DNA of 64,000 nt from assembly GCF_035593265.1 (NCBI RefSeq), contig NZ_CP141614.1, positions 62,001 through 126,000 on the forward strand, written 5' to 3'. Both the position numbers and the translations under genes were made by a program. This DNA comes from Limnochorda sp. LNt. Its GTDB lineage: Bacteria; Bacillota; Limnochordia; Limnochordales; Geochordaceae. Below are positions 52,631 through 61,067 of this stretch, piece after piece. How positions within the stretch are numbered: position 1 is the first letter of the stretch; each line of letters opens with the position of its first letter. Below the pieces are notes generated by a model that was given only the letters and a program-made list of their open reading frames with translations, made no database searches and was not told the DNA's origin.

Positions 52631-53830
52631 TTGCTGGAGTTTCTGCGGCCGCTGGCGAGAAGCGGCGGCAAGATGGTGCTGCTGGTCATGGACGGACTGG
52701 GCGGGCTTCCCCATCCCGAGACGGGGTTGACCGAGCTGGAGGCAGCCCGCACTCCCACCATGGATCGCCTCGCTCGAGAGGGCTCGTGCGGGCTCTCGGT
52801 GCCGGTCGCGGCCGGCGTGACGCCCGGGAGCGGCCCGGGACACCTGGGGCTCTTCGGCTACGACCCCCAGCGGTACGTGGTGGGGCGGGGCGTGCTGTCG
52901 GCCCTGGGCGTGGGCCTGACGCTGGAGCCTCGAGACGTGGCGGCAAGGGCCAACTTCGCCACGCGAGACGGTGACGTCATCACGGACCGTCGAGCCGGTC
53001 GCATCTCGACGGAGACGTGCCAGCGCCTGGCTCGCCTGCTCAACGAGCGCATCCGCCTGGAGGGCGTCTCGGTGCGGGTGGAGCCCGAGATGCAGCACCG
53101 GGCCGTCGTCATCTTCCGGGGGGAGGGGCTCTCGCCGCGGCTGAGCGACTCCGACCCCCAGGTGACGGGGGTGCCGGCGCTGCCCGTGCGGGCGCTGGAG
53201 CCCGAGGCCGAGCGCACAGCGGCGGTGGTCAACGAGTTCATCCGGCAGGCGTACGCGGTGCTGGAGGAGGAGCATCCTGCCAACGCGATCCTGCTGCGGG
53301 GCTTCGACCGGCAGCCCCACCTGCCGCAGCTGCCCGAGCTCTTCGGGTTGCGGGCCGCGGCCATCGCCTACTATCCCATGTACCGGGGCCTGGCCCGGCT
53401 GGTGGGGATGGAGGCCCACGTACCGGGCCCCGAGCCGGCCGACGCCATCGCCCGGGCACTGGAGCTCTGGGACGGTTACGACCTGCTCTTCGTCCACATC
53501 AAGGGGACCGACAGCGCCGGCGAAGACGGCGATTGGGCTCGCAAGAGCCGCGTCATCGAGGAGGTGGACCGGGCTCTGCCGCCGCTCGTCGAGCGAGGCC
53601 CGGACGTCCTGGTCGTGACGGGCGATCATTCCACGCCGGCCATGCTCAGGTCGCACAGCTGGCACCCGGTGCCCCTGCTGCTCTGGGCCCGGACCGCCCG
53701 GCGGGACCGGCACGTGACCAAGTTTGGCGAGTCCGAGTGCGCACGGGGCAGCCTGGGCCAGATCCGGGCCACGGAGATCCTCCCGCTCATGCTGGCTCAT
53801 GCCGGCCGGCTCAACAAGTACGGCGCGTGA
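52631..53830 (+). CDS. apgM: 2,3-bisphosphoglycerate-independent phosphoglycerate mutase, archaeal type
   Basis: 399 residues, alkaline-phosphatase superfamily. LLVMDGLGGLPHPETGLTEL, GVTPGSGPGHLGLFGYDP (catalytic Ser region), FVHIKGTDSAGEDGD and VVTGDHSTPAMLRSHSWHP provide metal ligands of ApgM. It interconverts 3- and 2-phosphoglycerate. TTG 52631 is preferred since GAGGAAGGGG ends about 8 bases before it; GTG 52622 abuts that site. ApgM is usual in archaea and scattered in clostridia. Confidence 0.9.
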   Translation: MLEFLRPLARSGGKMVLLVMDGLGGLPHPETGLTELEAARTPTMDRLAREGSCGLSVPVAAGVTPGSGPGHLGLFGYDPQRYVVGRGVLSALGVGLTLEPRDVAARANFATRDGDVITDRRAGRISTETCQRLARLLNERIRLEGVSVRVEPEMQHRAVVIFRGEGLSPRLSDSDPQVTGVPALPVRALEPEAERTAAVVNEFIRQAYAVLEEEHPANAILLRGFDRQPHLPQLPELFGLRAAAIAYYPMYRGLARLVGMEAHVPGPEPADAIARALELWDGYDLLFVHIKGTDSAGEDGDWARKSRVIEEVDRALPPLVERGPDVLVVTGDHSTPAMLRSHSWHPVPLLLWARTARRDRHVTKFGESECARGSLGQIRATEILPLMLAHAGRLNKYGA

Positions 53831-53876
53831 GGTCGACGCCGGAGTCTGCAACCTGCGTGCGAAGGTGTGATGCGGG

Positions 53877-55196
53877 GTGCGGTGGCCACGGTCCGCGAGC
53901 GAGGAAGGCGCTGGGCGGCGGGATCGGACGGGACGGGGGGCATGGCCCCGGTGGGCCCGCACCGCGGCGCTCCTGGTCGGGCTCGCGGCCCTCGTGGGGC
54001 TGCTCTTGACCGGCTCTCGGAGCGAGCGCGGCACGGGGGCTTCCGACCGGCAAGGGGTGGAGGGCGCCGACGTCGAACGCGCCTCGCCCAACACGCCCGA
54101 CCGCCTCGGCTTCGACGTGGCGGCGCCGGCTGCCATCCTGGTGGACGCGGGCAACGGCCAGGTGCTCTTCGAGAAGGAGGCGGACCAGCCGCTGCACCCC
54201 GCCAGCATCGTCAAGGTCATGACCATGCTGGTGGCCATGGACGCCGTCAAGGCGGGCCACGTCTCGCTGGATGATCCGGTGCGGATCAGCCGGGAGGCGG
54301 AGGCCATGGGAGGCTCCCAGGTCTACCTGGCAGCCGGCGAGACCTGGAGCCTGGAGCAGCTGCTGGAGGCCGTGGCCATCGCCTCGGCCAACGATGCCGC
54401 GGTGGCCGTTGCCGAGCACGTGGCGGGCACCGAGGGCGCCTTCGTCGCGTTGATGAACCGGCGAGCCCGGGACCTGGGGCTCGAGCGCACCCGCTTCGTC
54501 AACTCCCACGGCTTGCCCCAGGACGGTGGCGAGGATGCCAACCTCACCACCGCCCGAGAGGTGGCCATCTTGGCCCGGGAGCTGGTGACGCGGCACCCCG
54601 AGGTGCTGCGCTGGACGTCGATCCGGACCAAGGTCTTCCGCGAGCAGCCCCGCTTCGTCATGGTCAACACCAACCGGCTGGTGGGGGCGGTGCCGGGGGT
54701 GGACGGCCTCAAGACCGGCTTCACCAACCAGGCGGGGTACTCGGTGGTGGCCACGGCCGAGCGGGCCGGGCGGCGCCTCATCGCCGTGGTGATGCGCACG
54801 GATAGCGACGAGACGCGGGTCGAGCAGACGTCCCGGCTGCTGGAGTTCGGGTTTCGGGCCTTCCGCCCCGTCGTCCTCGCCATCCCCGGCGAGCAGGTGG
54901 GCGAGGTACGGGTCCGAGGGGGCCAGCCCGCTCGGCTACCGGTGCGGGCGGGGACGATGCTCTACGTGCTGACGCTGGGGGGCGATCCGCGGGGAGTGAC
55001 CCGGGGCCTCGTGGTGCGCGACGACCTGGCGCCACCCATCGAGGAGGGCCAGGCCGTGGGCTGGGTGCTCGGCGAGGTCGACGGCCGCGAGGTGGCGAGA
55101 GCGGAGGCGGTGGCCGGCGCGTCGGTGGCGCCGTCCTCGGGAGCCGCTCGGCTCTGGCAGTGGATCCGGGACCTGGTCGGATCGGTGGGGCGATGA
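53877..55196 (+). CDS. dacF: D-alanyl-D-alanine carboxypeptidase (DacF-like)
   Basis: 439 residues, penicillin-binding protein 5/6 class. An N-terminal membrane or signal segment at about 28-46, catalytic ASIVKVMT (SxxK), SANDAA (SxN) and LKTGFTN (KTG) are intact; a C-terminal beta domain and amphipathic tail (LWQWIRDLV) would anchor it to the membrane. It trims D-Ala from stem peptides; DacF types act in the forespore cortex. The GTG start follows GAAGGTG. It overlaps ispE as ATGA. Confidence 0.9.
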   Translation: MRWPRSASEEGAGRRDRTGRGAWPRWARTAALLVGLAALVGLLLTGSRSERGTGASDRQGVEGADVERASPNTPDRLGFDVAAPAAILVDAGNGQVLFEKEADQPLHPASIVKVMTMLVAMDAVKAGHVSLDDPVRISREAEAMGGSQVYLAAGETWSLEQLLEAVAIASANDAAVAVAEHVAGTEGAFVALMNRRARDLGLERTRFVNSHGLPQDGGEDANLTTAREVAILARELVTRHPEVLRWTSIRTKVFREQPRFVMVNTNRLVGAVPGVDGLKTGFTNQAGYSVVATAERAGRRLIAVVMRTDSDETRVEQTSRLLEFGFRAFRPVVLAIPGEQVGEVRVRGGQPARLPVRAGTMLYVLTLGGDPRGVTRGLVVRDDLAPPIEEGQAVGWVLGEVDGREVARAEAVAGASVAPSSGAARLWQWIRDLVGSVGR

Positions 55197-56236
55197 GCGA
55201 GGTGCCGTCACCGCTCCCGGCGGACGCCTTGACGGAGGTGGCACCCGCCAAGGTCAACCTGGGCCTCTGGGTGCTGGGTCGGCGCGAGGACGGGCTGCAC
55301 GCGATCGACACGGTAATGGCGAGCGTGGAGCCCGTCGATGAGCTGGTCCTGTGGCGGGACCCGGAGGCCGCGCCGGGCACGCTGACCCTGTCGGTCACGG
55401 GGCCCGAGGCCGAGTCGCTGGCAGAGACGGGTCTGGCGTTGGCCGAGGTGGTCGACCTCCGGGGCGGGACCCACGGAGGCGTGCGAAACCTGGTCGTGCG
55501 GGCGGCCGCGGAGCTGGCGCGAAGCACTCCCGGACCTCCAGCCGCCGTGCGCATCCACCTGATCAAGCGGATCCCCGTCGGGGCAGGGCTCGGTGGCGGT
55601 AGCAGCGACGCCGCCGCTGCCCTGCGGGGGCTCAACCGGCTGTGGGGGCTGGGCCTGACGCCGGACCAGTTGGAGCGCGTCGCGGCGCGGATCGGGGCGG
55701 ACGTGGCCTTCTTCGTGCGGGGAGGGGTGCGGCGGGCGACGGGCGTGGGCGAGCGCCTGGCAATGGTGCCGTGCGCCCTCGCGGCGGAGTGTGTGATCGC
55801 CGTCCCACCGAGTCGGGTCGTGACCGCGCAGGCCTATCGCCTCTGGGACACCCTTTCGTCCGAGACTCCCATGCAGGCCGACGGGGGCGGCCACGGGGCG
55901 GAGGCGCTGATCTCGGCGCTCGCCCGGGGGGACCTGCGGCGAGCCATACGGCTGCTGCACAACGACCTGGCCACGGCCGCATACCGTCTCAGCCCTTCGA
56001 CGCAGCGACTGCTCCGGTTGCTGGAGACGGCCGGAGGCGAGGGAGCCTGCGTCTCCGGGAGCGGATCGGCGGTCTTCGCGCTGGCGGCCCCGGGGGCGGG
56101 CGGAGGGCTGGCCAATGAGATCCGGCGGCGGGCGGCTGCGGAGGGGTGGACGGTCCGGGTATACGTCAGCCGGCTGCCGTCCCAGGAGGCTGCCCTCCCC
56201 TGGCGCGCGCCGGGGACCGTGGTAGAATCCATCTAA
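55193..56236 (+). CDS. ispE: 4-diphosphocytidyl-2-C-methyl-D-erythritol kinase
   Basis: 347 residues, GHMP kinase of the MEP isoprenoid pathway. APAKVNLGLWVLGRREDG, the ATP loop IPVGAGLGGGSSDAAAAL and the C-terminal CVSGSGSAVFAL are diagnostic. It is somewhat longer than average, with an extra tail of about 20 residues. ATG 55193 overlaps dacF. In B. subtilis ispE is also near yabE/rsmA and is followed by a regulator gene, as here. Confidence 0.94.
   Translation: MSEVPSPLPADALTEVAPAKVNLGLWVLGRREDGLHAIDTVMASVEPVDELVLWRDPEAAPGTLTLSVTGPEAESLAETGLALAEVVDLRGGTHGGVRNLVVRAAAELARSTPGPPAAVRIHLIKRIPVGAGLGGGSSDAAAALRGLNRLWGLGLTPDQLERVAARIGADVAFFVRGGVRRATGVGERLAMVPCALAAECVIAVPPSRVVTAQAYRLWDTLSSETPMQADGGGHGAEALISALARGDLRRAIRLLHNDLATAAYRLSPSTQRLLRLLETAGGEGACVSGSGSAVFALAAPGAGGGLANEIRRRAAAEGWTVRVYVSRLPSQEAALPWRAPGTVVESI
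56220..56228 (+). promoter_or_regulatory. Extended -10 promoter of the GntR regulator gene
   Basis: TGGTAGAAT is a TGn extended -10 element with TAGAAT at 56223-56228 (5/6 match), overlapping the end of ispE and 51 bases before the regulator start. No good -35. Confidence 0.5.
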
Positions 56237-56278
56237 GATCAGGCCCGCGACCCGGCCGAAAGGAGCCGCGAGCGACCC

Positions 56279-57004
56279 GTGCCCGGATCGCTGTCGCCCC
56301 TCAAGCTGGACAACTACAAGCCGCTGCGAGAGCTGGTCTTCGAGGCACTGAGAGAGGCCATCATCACCGGCGCCCTCAAGCCCGGCGAGCGCCTCATGGA
56401 GGTGCAGCTGGCCGACGAGCTCGGCGTCAGCCGCACCCCCGTACGGGAGGCCATCCGCAAGCTGGAGCACGAGGGCTTCGTCGTGATGATCCCCCGCAAG
56501 GGGGCGTACGTCGCCGACATCTCCCTCAAAGACGTCGTCGAGATCTTCGACGTGCGCACCGCGCTGGAGGCCCTGGCGGCTCAGCTCGCGGCCGAGCGTG
56601 CCAGCGACGAGGACCTCGAGCGCACGGAGCGCATCCTGGTGGAGTACGGCGAGTGCGTCGACAGCGGCGACATCGCGCGGCTCATCGAGGTCGACACGCG
56701 CTTCCACGAGGCCATCTACCAGATGGCGGGCAACTCCCGCCTCAAGCAGATGCTGAGCCTGCTGGGCGAGCAGGTCATGCGCTACCGGACGATGACCCTC
56801 TCGCACAAGCCCCGGATGCGCAAGGCGCTCGAAGAGCACCGGCGCATCGTCGAGGCCATCGCCGCCCGTGACGCCCAGCGGGCCGCCCGCCTGGCCCGTG
56901 AGCACATCGAGAGCGCCGAGCACGCCCTCATGGCCCTGATGGCGGCCAAGGGCAGCGACGAGGCCGCTGGCGACGAGGAGTCGAGCGATGACGGAGCGTT
57001 GTGA
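56279..57004 (+). CDS. GntR family transcriptional regulator (FadR subfamily)
   Basis: 241 residues. An N-terminal winged helix (REAIITGALKPGERLMEVQL and LGVSRTPVREAIRKLEHEGF) and a C-terminal FCD domain with DTRFHEAIYQMAGNSRLKQM and EHRRIVEAI, which binds metal and small organic acids. The ligand is unknown. The GTG start has AAAGGAG 13 bases upstream. It overlaps the nucleotidyltransferase gene by 17 bases, a pairing seen after ispE in other clostridia. Confidence 0.88.
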   Translation: MPGSLSPLKLDNYKPLRELVFEALREAIITGALKPGERLMEVQLADELGVSRTPVREAIRKLEHEGFVVMIPRKGAYVADISLKDVVEIFDVRTALEALAAQLAAERASDEDLERTERILVEYGECVDSGDIARLIEVDTRFHEAIYQMAGNSRLKQMLSLLGEQVMRYRTMTLSHKPRMRKALEEHRRIVEAIAARDAQRAARLAREHIESAEHALMALMAAKGSDEAAGDEESSDDGAL

Positions 57005-57806
57005 GCCCTCCGCGGTCGTGTTGCCGCCCAAGCTGGACGTGGTGCTGCTGGCGGCGGCGGGCAACGAGGGCCAGTTGAGGGGGGCCAGCGCCGAGCCCTG
57101 GGAGGCCCTGATCCCCATCGCGGGCCGCCCCATGGTCGCGTACGTGACGGCCGCGCTGGCCGAGTCGACCCGCAGCGGGCGCATCGTCTGCGTCGGGCCG
57201 CCGGCCGTGGTGGAGGCGGCTGCGGCCGCAGCGCCAGGCCGGGTGACGGGCGTGGCCCCGGCCGGCCATCTCCTGGGCAACCTGGAGCGCGGGCTGGCGT
57301 CGGCCGCCGGTGACTACGTCATGGTGGTCACGTCGGACATCCCCCTGCTCAAGCCCCACATGGTCGACGACTTCGTGCGCCGCTGCGAGCAGGGCGGTGA
57401 GGCCGTGGACGTCTGGTACGCGGTGGTGGAGCGCTCGGCCGGGGAGCGAGCCTATCCCGGCGTGCGACGCACCTGGGTGCGGCTTCAGGACGGGACCTTC
57501 ACGGGCGGCAACCTGCTGGTCGTGAGCCGAGACATCGTGGCCCGGACCCGGCGACTGCTGGGGCCCACGCTGGAGGGGCGCAAGAGCCCGCTGACCCTCG
57601 CGCGTCTGCTGGGGCCGGTCGCCTTGTTGCGCTTCATGGTCGGTCGTCTCTCCATCGCCGACGTGGAGCGGCGGGTCGGCGCCATGCTGGGGATCCGGGG
57701 ACGGGCGGTCGCCACGCCGTACGTCGAGATCGGCATCGACGTCGACAAGCCCGACGACCTGGCCCTGGCGAAGCGTTTCCTGGCCCCGACCCACGCCGGG
57801 GCGTGA
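56988..57806 (+). CDS. Nucleotidyltransferase family protein (MobA-like NTP transferase fold)
   Basis: 272 residues. VVLLAAAGNEGQ is a divergent form of the LAGGxGxR nucleotide-binding loop; EALIPIAGRPMVAYV and YVMVVTSDIPLLKPHMVDDF (metal-binding Asp) are typical of GlmU-N/MobA-like enzymes. The missing basic residue of the loop suggests altered or different substrate. It is translationally coupled to the GntR regulator. Substrate unknown. Confidence 0.75.
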   Translation: MTERCEPSAVVLPPKLDVVLLAAAGNEGQLRGASAEPWEALIPIAGRPMVAYVTAALAESTRSGRIVCVGPPAVVEAAAAAAPGRVTGVAPAGHLLGNLERGLASAAGDYVMVVTSDIPLLKPHMVDDFVRRCEQGGEAVDVWYAVVERSAGERAYPGVRRTWVRLQDGTFTGGNLLVVSRDIVARTRRLLGPTLEGRKSPLTLARLLGPVALLRFMVGRLSIADVERRVGAMLGIRGRAVATPYVEIGIDVDKPDDLALAKRFLAPTHAGA

Positions 57807-57821
57807 CGGGCCCGGCCGGCG

Positions 57822-57858
57822 AGGCAGGTGTCTTGCGGGCGACGTCACCGGCCTGCCT
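57822..57858 (+). terminator. Possible terminator after the nucleotidyltransferase gene
   Basis: AGGCAGG (57822-57828) and CCTGCCT (57852-57858) form a 7-bp stem with inner TG/CA pairing; only a short GTT follows. Located between the gene and the tRNA promoter. Confidence 0.35.
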
Positions 57859-57859
57859 G

Positions 57860-57889
57860 TTGGCCGGGGGGCCTCGGGTCTGTTATACT
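57860..57889 (+). promoter_or_regulatory. Promoter of tRNA-Gln
   Basis: TTGGCC at 57860-57865 and TGTTATACT at 57881-57889 (TATACT from 57884), 18-base spacer. It combines a fair -35 with an extended -10 and ends 10 bases before the mature tRNA. Confidence 0.7.
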
Positions 57890-57899
57890 GGGCATGCGC

Positions 57900-57973
57900 T
57901 GGGGCGTTGTGTAACGGCAGCACGGGAGACTTTGGATCTCCTAGTCCTGGTTCGAATCCAGGCGCCCCAGCCA
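57900..57973 (+). tRNA. trnQ: tRNA-Gln (anticodon TTG)
   Basis: 74 bases with encoded CCA. Acceptor stem TGGGGCG/CGCCCCA, discriminator G, D-arm GTGT...GCAC, anticodon stem GGAGA/TCTCC with loop CTTTGGA (anticodon TTG) and T-arm CCTGG TTCGAAT CCAGG all pair correctly. The weak U1-A72 pair and G73 are typical glutamine identity features. Confidence 0.97.
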
Positions 57974-58093
57974 GCTTTCAGGCGGCGGGATTTCTCCCCA
58001 GCCGGCCCACCTACCGCAAGGGTGCCATCCTGGAGGCCGTCATGGTGGACGGCAAGCCCCATTGCCCTCACCGGGCCGTGCCCCTCCTCCAGG

Positions 58094-59296
58094 TCACCTT
58101 CCGCGCGGCACCCCCACCAGGAGAGCCAGCGGGCCGGCGAGCAGAAGCCACATGGCGTTGGCCAGGCCCACTTGGCCTGACACGGCTCCCAGCACCACAG
58201 GAAGCATCCCGCCTACCATGCCGGACAGAGTCGACAGGGTGACGGCTGCACCGCTCTGCCCGGGCAAGGCCTCGTACAGCTTCGCCTTCAAGACGGGATA
58301 CCAGCCGGAGGTCAACACGCCCAGCACGCCGACCGTCACGAGCTTGGCCTCCAGGTGTGGCATCACGAGGAACAGCGAGAAGACCAGCAACGCGAGCGCC
58401 GCGCTCCCCCGCAAATACGAGAGGCCAGGGACGCGCTTCAGCAGGCGCACCAGTGCAGCCGCCCCTGCGAGGCCTGCACCCGTCAAGACGACCACACCGA
58501 CGCCTGCGGCTGCCTGGTCGGCTCCGGCCACCTCGACCAGGTAGAGGGCCAGGTAACTCCTGAAGACGTCGAGCATGAGGTCCGCCAGTTCCAGCAGCAG
58601 GAGCCAGCGCGCGACACCTCGGCGCGACGCTTCGAGCGTGCGACGGAGTCCCTCCCAAAACGCAGGCGGGCTGCCTCGCGCCATCTCCGTCCGGACCTCG
58701 GACGAAAGGGGACCGGGTGACCGGTGGGGTGCCGCGACATGGAGAGCCAACAGGGCGCCGAGGGCCAGGACGATCAAGGCCACGAACGCAGAACGCCATC
58801 CCCATCCGACCGCCAGAGAGGCTCCCACCAGCACAGGCCCTGCCAGGTTGCCCGCCGTGCCTGCCAGCGCCCAACGAGTCATGTTCTTCTCGCGCCGCGA
58901 AGGCTCGAGGTCCATCAGCGCGGTTTGCGATAGTCCGACGAACGCACCCGATGCGGGACCCAGCACGGCGAGGGCCACAGCCATCGGCACGAACCCCGGT
59001 GCGGCCCCTACCGCGCCGAGAGCCAGGCAGAACACGGCGCCTCCCCCGAAGAGGAGAGGTCGGCGCCATCCCATGTCGGCCAGTATGCCCAGGGGTACTT
59101 CGGCCACGCTGCCGGCCACGCGCAGAAGCCCGACGAGCAGGCCGACCTGACCGTACGACAGAGCAAGGTCCGCCCGAATGGCAGGCCACGTCGCACTCAG
59201 GACGCCGTCGAGCAGTTCATCGACCAGCTCGACGGCAAGGAGCACACCGATGACGACCGAGGCGCGTCGTGCACTCGGCCAATCCATCGCGCTCAC
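58094..59296 (-). CDS. MFS transporter
   Basis: 400 residues with about twelve membrane helices. The loop between helices 2 and 3 has GILADMGWRRPLLFGGG, the MFS motif A-like signature, and LAGTAGNLAGPVLVGASLAV is typical of helices 5. GTG 59296 is chosen because GGAGGAG lies 9 bases upstream (ATG 59287 is also in frame). Substrate unknown; may be an efflux or fosmidomycin-resistance-like carrier. It follows the tRNA gene and precedes a degraded patch, so it could be an acquired gene. Confidence 0.82.
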   Translation of the reverse strand: MSAMDWPSARRASVVIGVLLAVELVDELLDGVLSATWPAIRADLALSYGQVGLLVGLLRVAGSVAEVPLGILADMGWRRPLLFGGGAVFCLALGAVGAAPGFVPMAVALAVLGPASGAFVGLSQTALMDLEPSRREKNMTRWALAGTAGNLAGPVLVGASLAVGWGWRSAFVALIVLALGALLALHVAAPHRSPGPLSSEVRTEMARGSPPAFWEGLRRTLEASRRGVARWLLLLELADLMLDVFRSYLALYLVEVAGADQAAAGVGVVVLTGAGLAGAAALVRLLKRVPGLSYLRGSAALALLVFSLFLVMPHLEAKLVTVGVLGVLTSGWYPVLKAKLYEALPGQSGAAVTLSTLSGMVGGMLPVVLGAVSGQVGLANAMWLLLAGPLALLVGVPRGR

Positions 59297-60058
59297 GCCG
59301 CATCGCTCCTCCGCCCCGATTCCCTGGCTCGCAGCCGTCGAGCCTGTACGGGTCGAACGGCTGCGGCCTGCGCCCGTTCGTCGCAAGCGACGAACGGCCA
59401 GGGCGGGGGGATGGAGGTGAGCCATTTCCCCCGGATGGCTATCCAGGTCCGGCGGTCATCTACTCACCACGGCGGGAACGTCACGGCTTCTTCTCCTTCC
59501 ACGGCGCCAGGCTGTCTGTCAGGATGACGACGGCAGAGCAAGCCCCAGGATGACGTAAGGCTCCCCGTCGGGAGCCGAATGCCAGGGCTCCAGCAACACC
59601 TGCCACCCTTTGGAGGCATACAGCGCTCGGGCCGGCGTGTTGCCGACATCGGGCCGCGCCTGCGGCCGGTCGGGAGGCACGCCGAATGTCGCCAGGTATG
59701 CGTCGATGACCGCGTCGAACCCCGGTCCGGTCAACGGCATGGGCGCCAGCGCACCGAGCATGGCATGGGCTCCCTCGCATTACCCTTGCGTCACGATGGC
59801 GGCGTGGGCTATTCGGCATGCCCTGGCGAGCTCCTTGCTCGCGAGCGAATGTGGATACGCTTGCATTCTCGAAAAGCGGGAGCGGTGGGGGCGGGAGCGG
59901 AGGAGAAGTCGACGTAACCGAGAATGGTAGGCACCACCATAACGTGTGGACGGCGGGAAAGCGTCGGCCGGCCCCGTGGCTTGTAACCGCTAACCAACCC
60001 TCCCGCGAGACTCGACCAAAGGCCGGTGCCCGCACCGTCATCGGGTCGGGTGAGCGTC
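59297..60058. other. Gene-poor patch between the MFS gene and livM
   Basis: About 760 bases without an intact gene. It contains an acetyltransferase remnant on the minus strand (59519-59761) and elsewhere no conserved frame. Base composition is somewhat less GC-rich around 59840-59980 than the flanks. No repeat, IS end or att-like copy of the tRNA 3' end was seen. Confidence 0.5.
59519..59761 (-). pseudogene. Truncated GNAT acetyltransferase remnant
   Basis: 80 residues corresponding to the C-terminal part of a GNAT domain: PDVGNTPARALYASKGWQVL resembles the N..AR.LY...GW acetyl-CoA-binding end, followed by DGEPYVILGLAL. The N-terminal half with the acetyl-CoA loop is missing, and upstream sequence shows only vague traces in other frames. 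Interpreted as a decaying gene fragment. Confidence 0.5.
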
Positions 60059-61051
60059 ATGGCGGGCCAGGCGCTGGTGCGCCGGTACGAGCGGGAGTTC
60101 GCCCTCGTGTACGGCTCCTTCGGCTGGGTGGCGACCGTGGCCCTGGGGACGGGCCTGGTGCTGGCGCCGCTGTGGCTCGGGGGCTACTTCCTCTACGTGG
60201 CGTCGCTCATCGGCATCAACGTGGTGGTGGTCGTCGGCCTCGATCTCTTGGTGGGCTTCGCCGGTCAGATCTCCCTGGGCCAGGCGGGGTTCGTCGCCAT
60301 TGGAGCCTATGCGACGGGCCTGCTGTCGGCGAGAGCGGGGGCACCGTCTTGGGTGGCGCTACCAGCCGGCGCCCTGCTGGCGGGCGTGGCGGGCTGGCTC
60401 GTGGGATTGCCCGCCCTGCGGCTCAAGGGCCCGTACCTTGCGATCGCGACCATGGGCTTCGGCATCGCCGTCCAGCAGGTCCTGATCAACTGGGAGCTGG
60501 TCTCGGGCGGCCGGACGGGGCTGATGGTGCCGGCCCCCCGCCTGGGGCCATGGAGCCTGGCCTCCGATGCCGCCCGCTACTACCTGGTGCTGGCGGCGGC
60601 GTCGGCGCTGGTGCTGGCCGCGTACAACATCCGCCGCTCCTACGTGGGCCGGGCGTGGATGGCCCTGCGGGACAGCGATCTGGCCGCCCAGACCAACGGC
60701 GTCGACCTGACCCGCTACAAGACGCTGGCCTTCGCGGTGAGCGCCGCCTACGCCGGGGCGGGAGGGGGCCTGATGAGCCTGGTGCTGGGCTACCTGGAGC
60801 CCAACCTCTTCAGCTTCCTGGAATCCATCTATTACCTGGCCATGGCGGTGGTGGGGGGCCTCGGCACCGTCTCGGGCCCCATCGTCGGCGCGGCGTTGCT
60901 GACCGCCCTGCCGCAGCTGGCCAGCCGCACGCGGGAGTACCTGCCGGTGGTGTACGGAGCGGTGGTGCTGGCGGTGATGGCCATCGAGCCGTGGGGCCTC
61001 TACGGGCGGTGGCTGCGCATCAAACGGTACTTCAAGAGCTGGCCTCTGTGA
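60059..61051 (+). CDS. livM: Branched-chain amino acid ABC transporter permease LivM
   Basis: 330 residues with about nine membrane helices. GLDLLVGFAGQISLGQAGF and ALRLKGPYLAIATMGF are signature sequences of LivM, and the EAA-like loop (LRDSDLAAQTNGVDLTRYK) contacts the ATPase. ATG 60059 has GGGTGAG just upstream; GTG 60050 is an alternative. First gene of the transporter, which is unusual, since livK or livH usually leads. Confidence 0.92.
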   Translation: MAGQALVRRYEREFALVYGSFGWVATVALGTGLVLAPLWLGGYFLYVASLIGINVVVVVGLDLLVGFAGQISLGQAGFVAIGAYATGLLSARAGAPSWVALPAGALLAGVAGWLVGLPALRLKGPYLAIATMGFGIAVQQVLINWELVSGGRTGLMVPAPRLGPWSLASDAARYYLVLAAASALVLAAYNIRRSYVGRAWMALRDSDLAAQTNGVDLTRYKTLAFAVSAAYAGAGGGLMSLVLGYLEPNLFSFLESIYYLAMAVVGGLGTVSGPIVGAALLTALPQLASRTREYLPVVYGAVVLAVMAIEPWGLYGRWLRIKRYFKSWPL

Positions 61052-61067
61052 GGCGGACGGACCGGCG

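Noticed and set aside
57900-60058. Integrated element at tRNA-Gln with att repeats
   Set aside because: No integrase gene and no repeat of the tRNA 3' end were found downstream.
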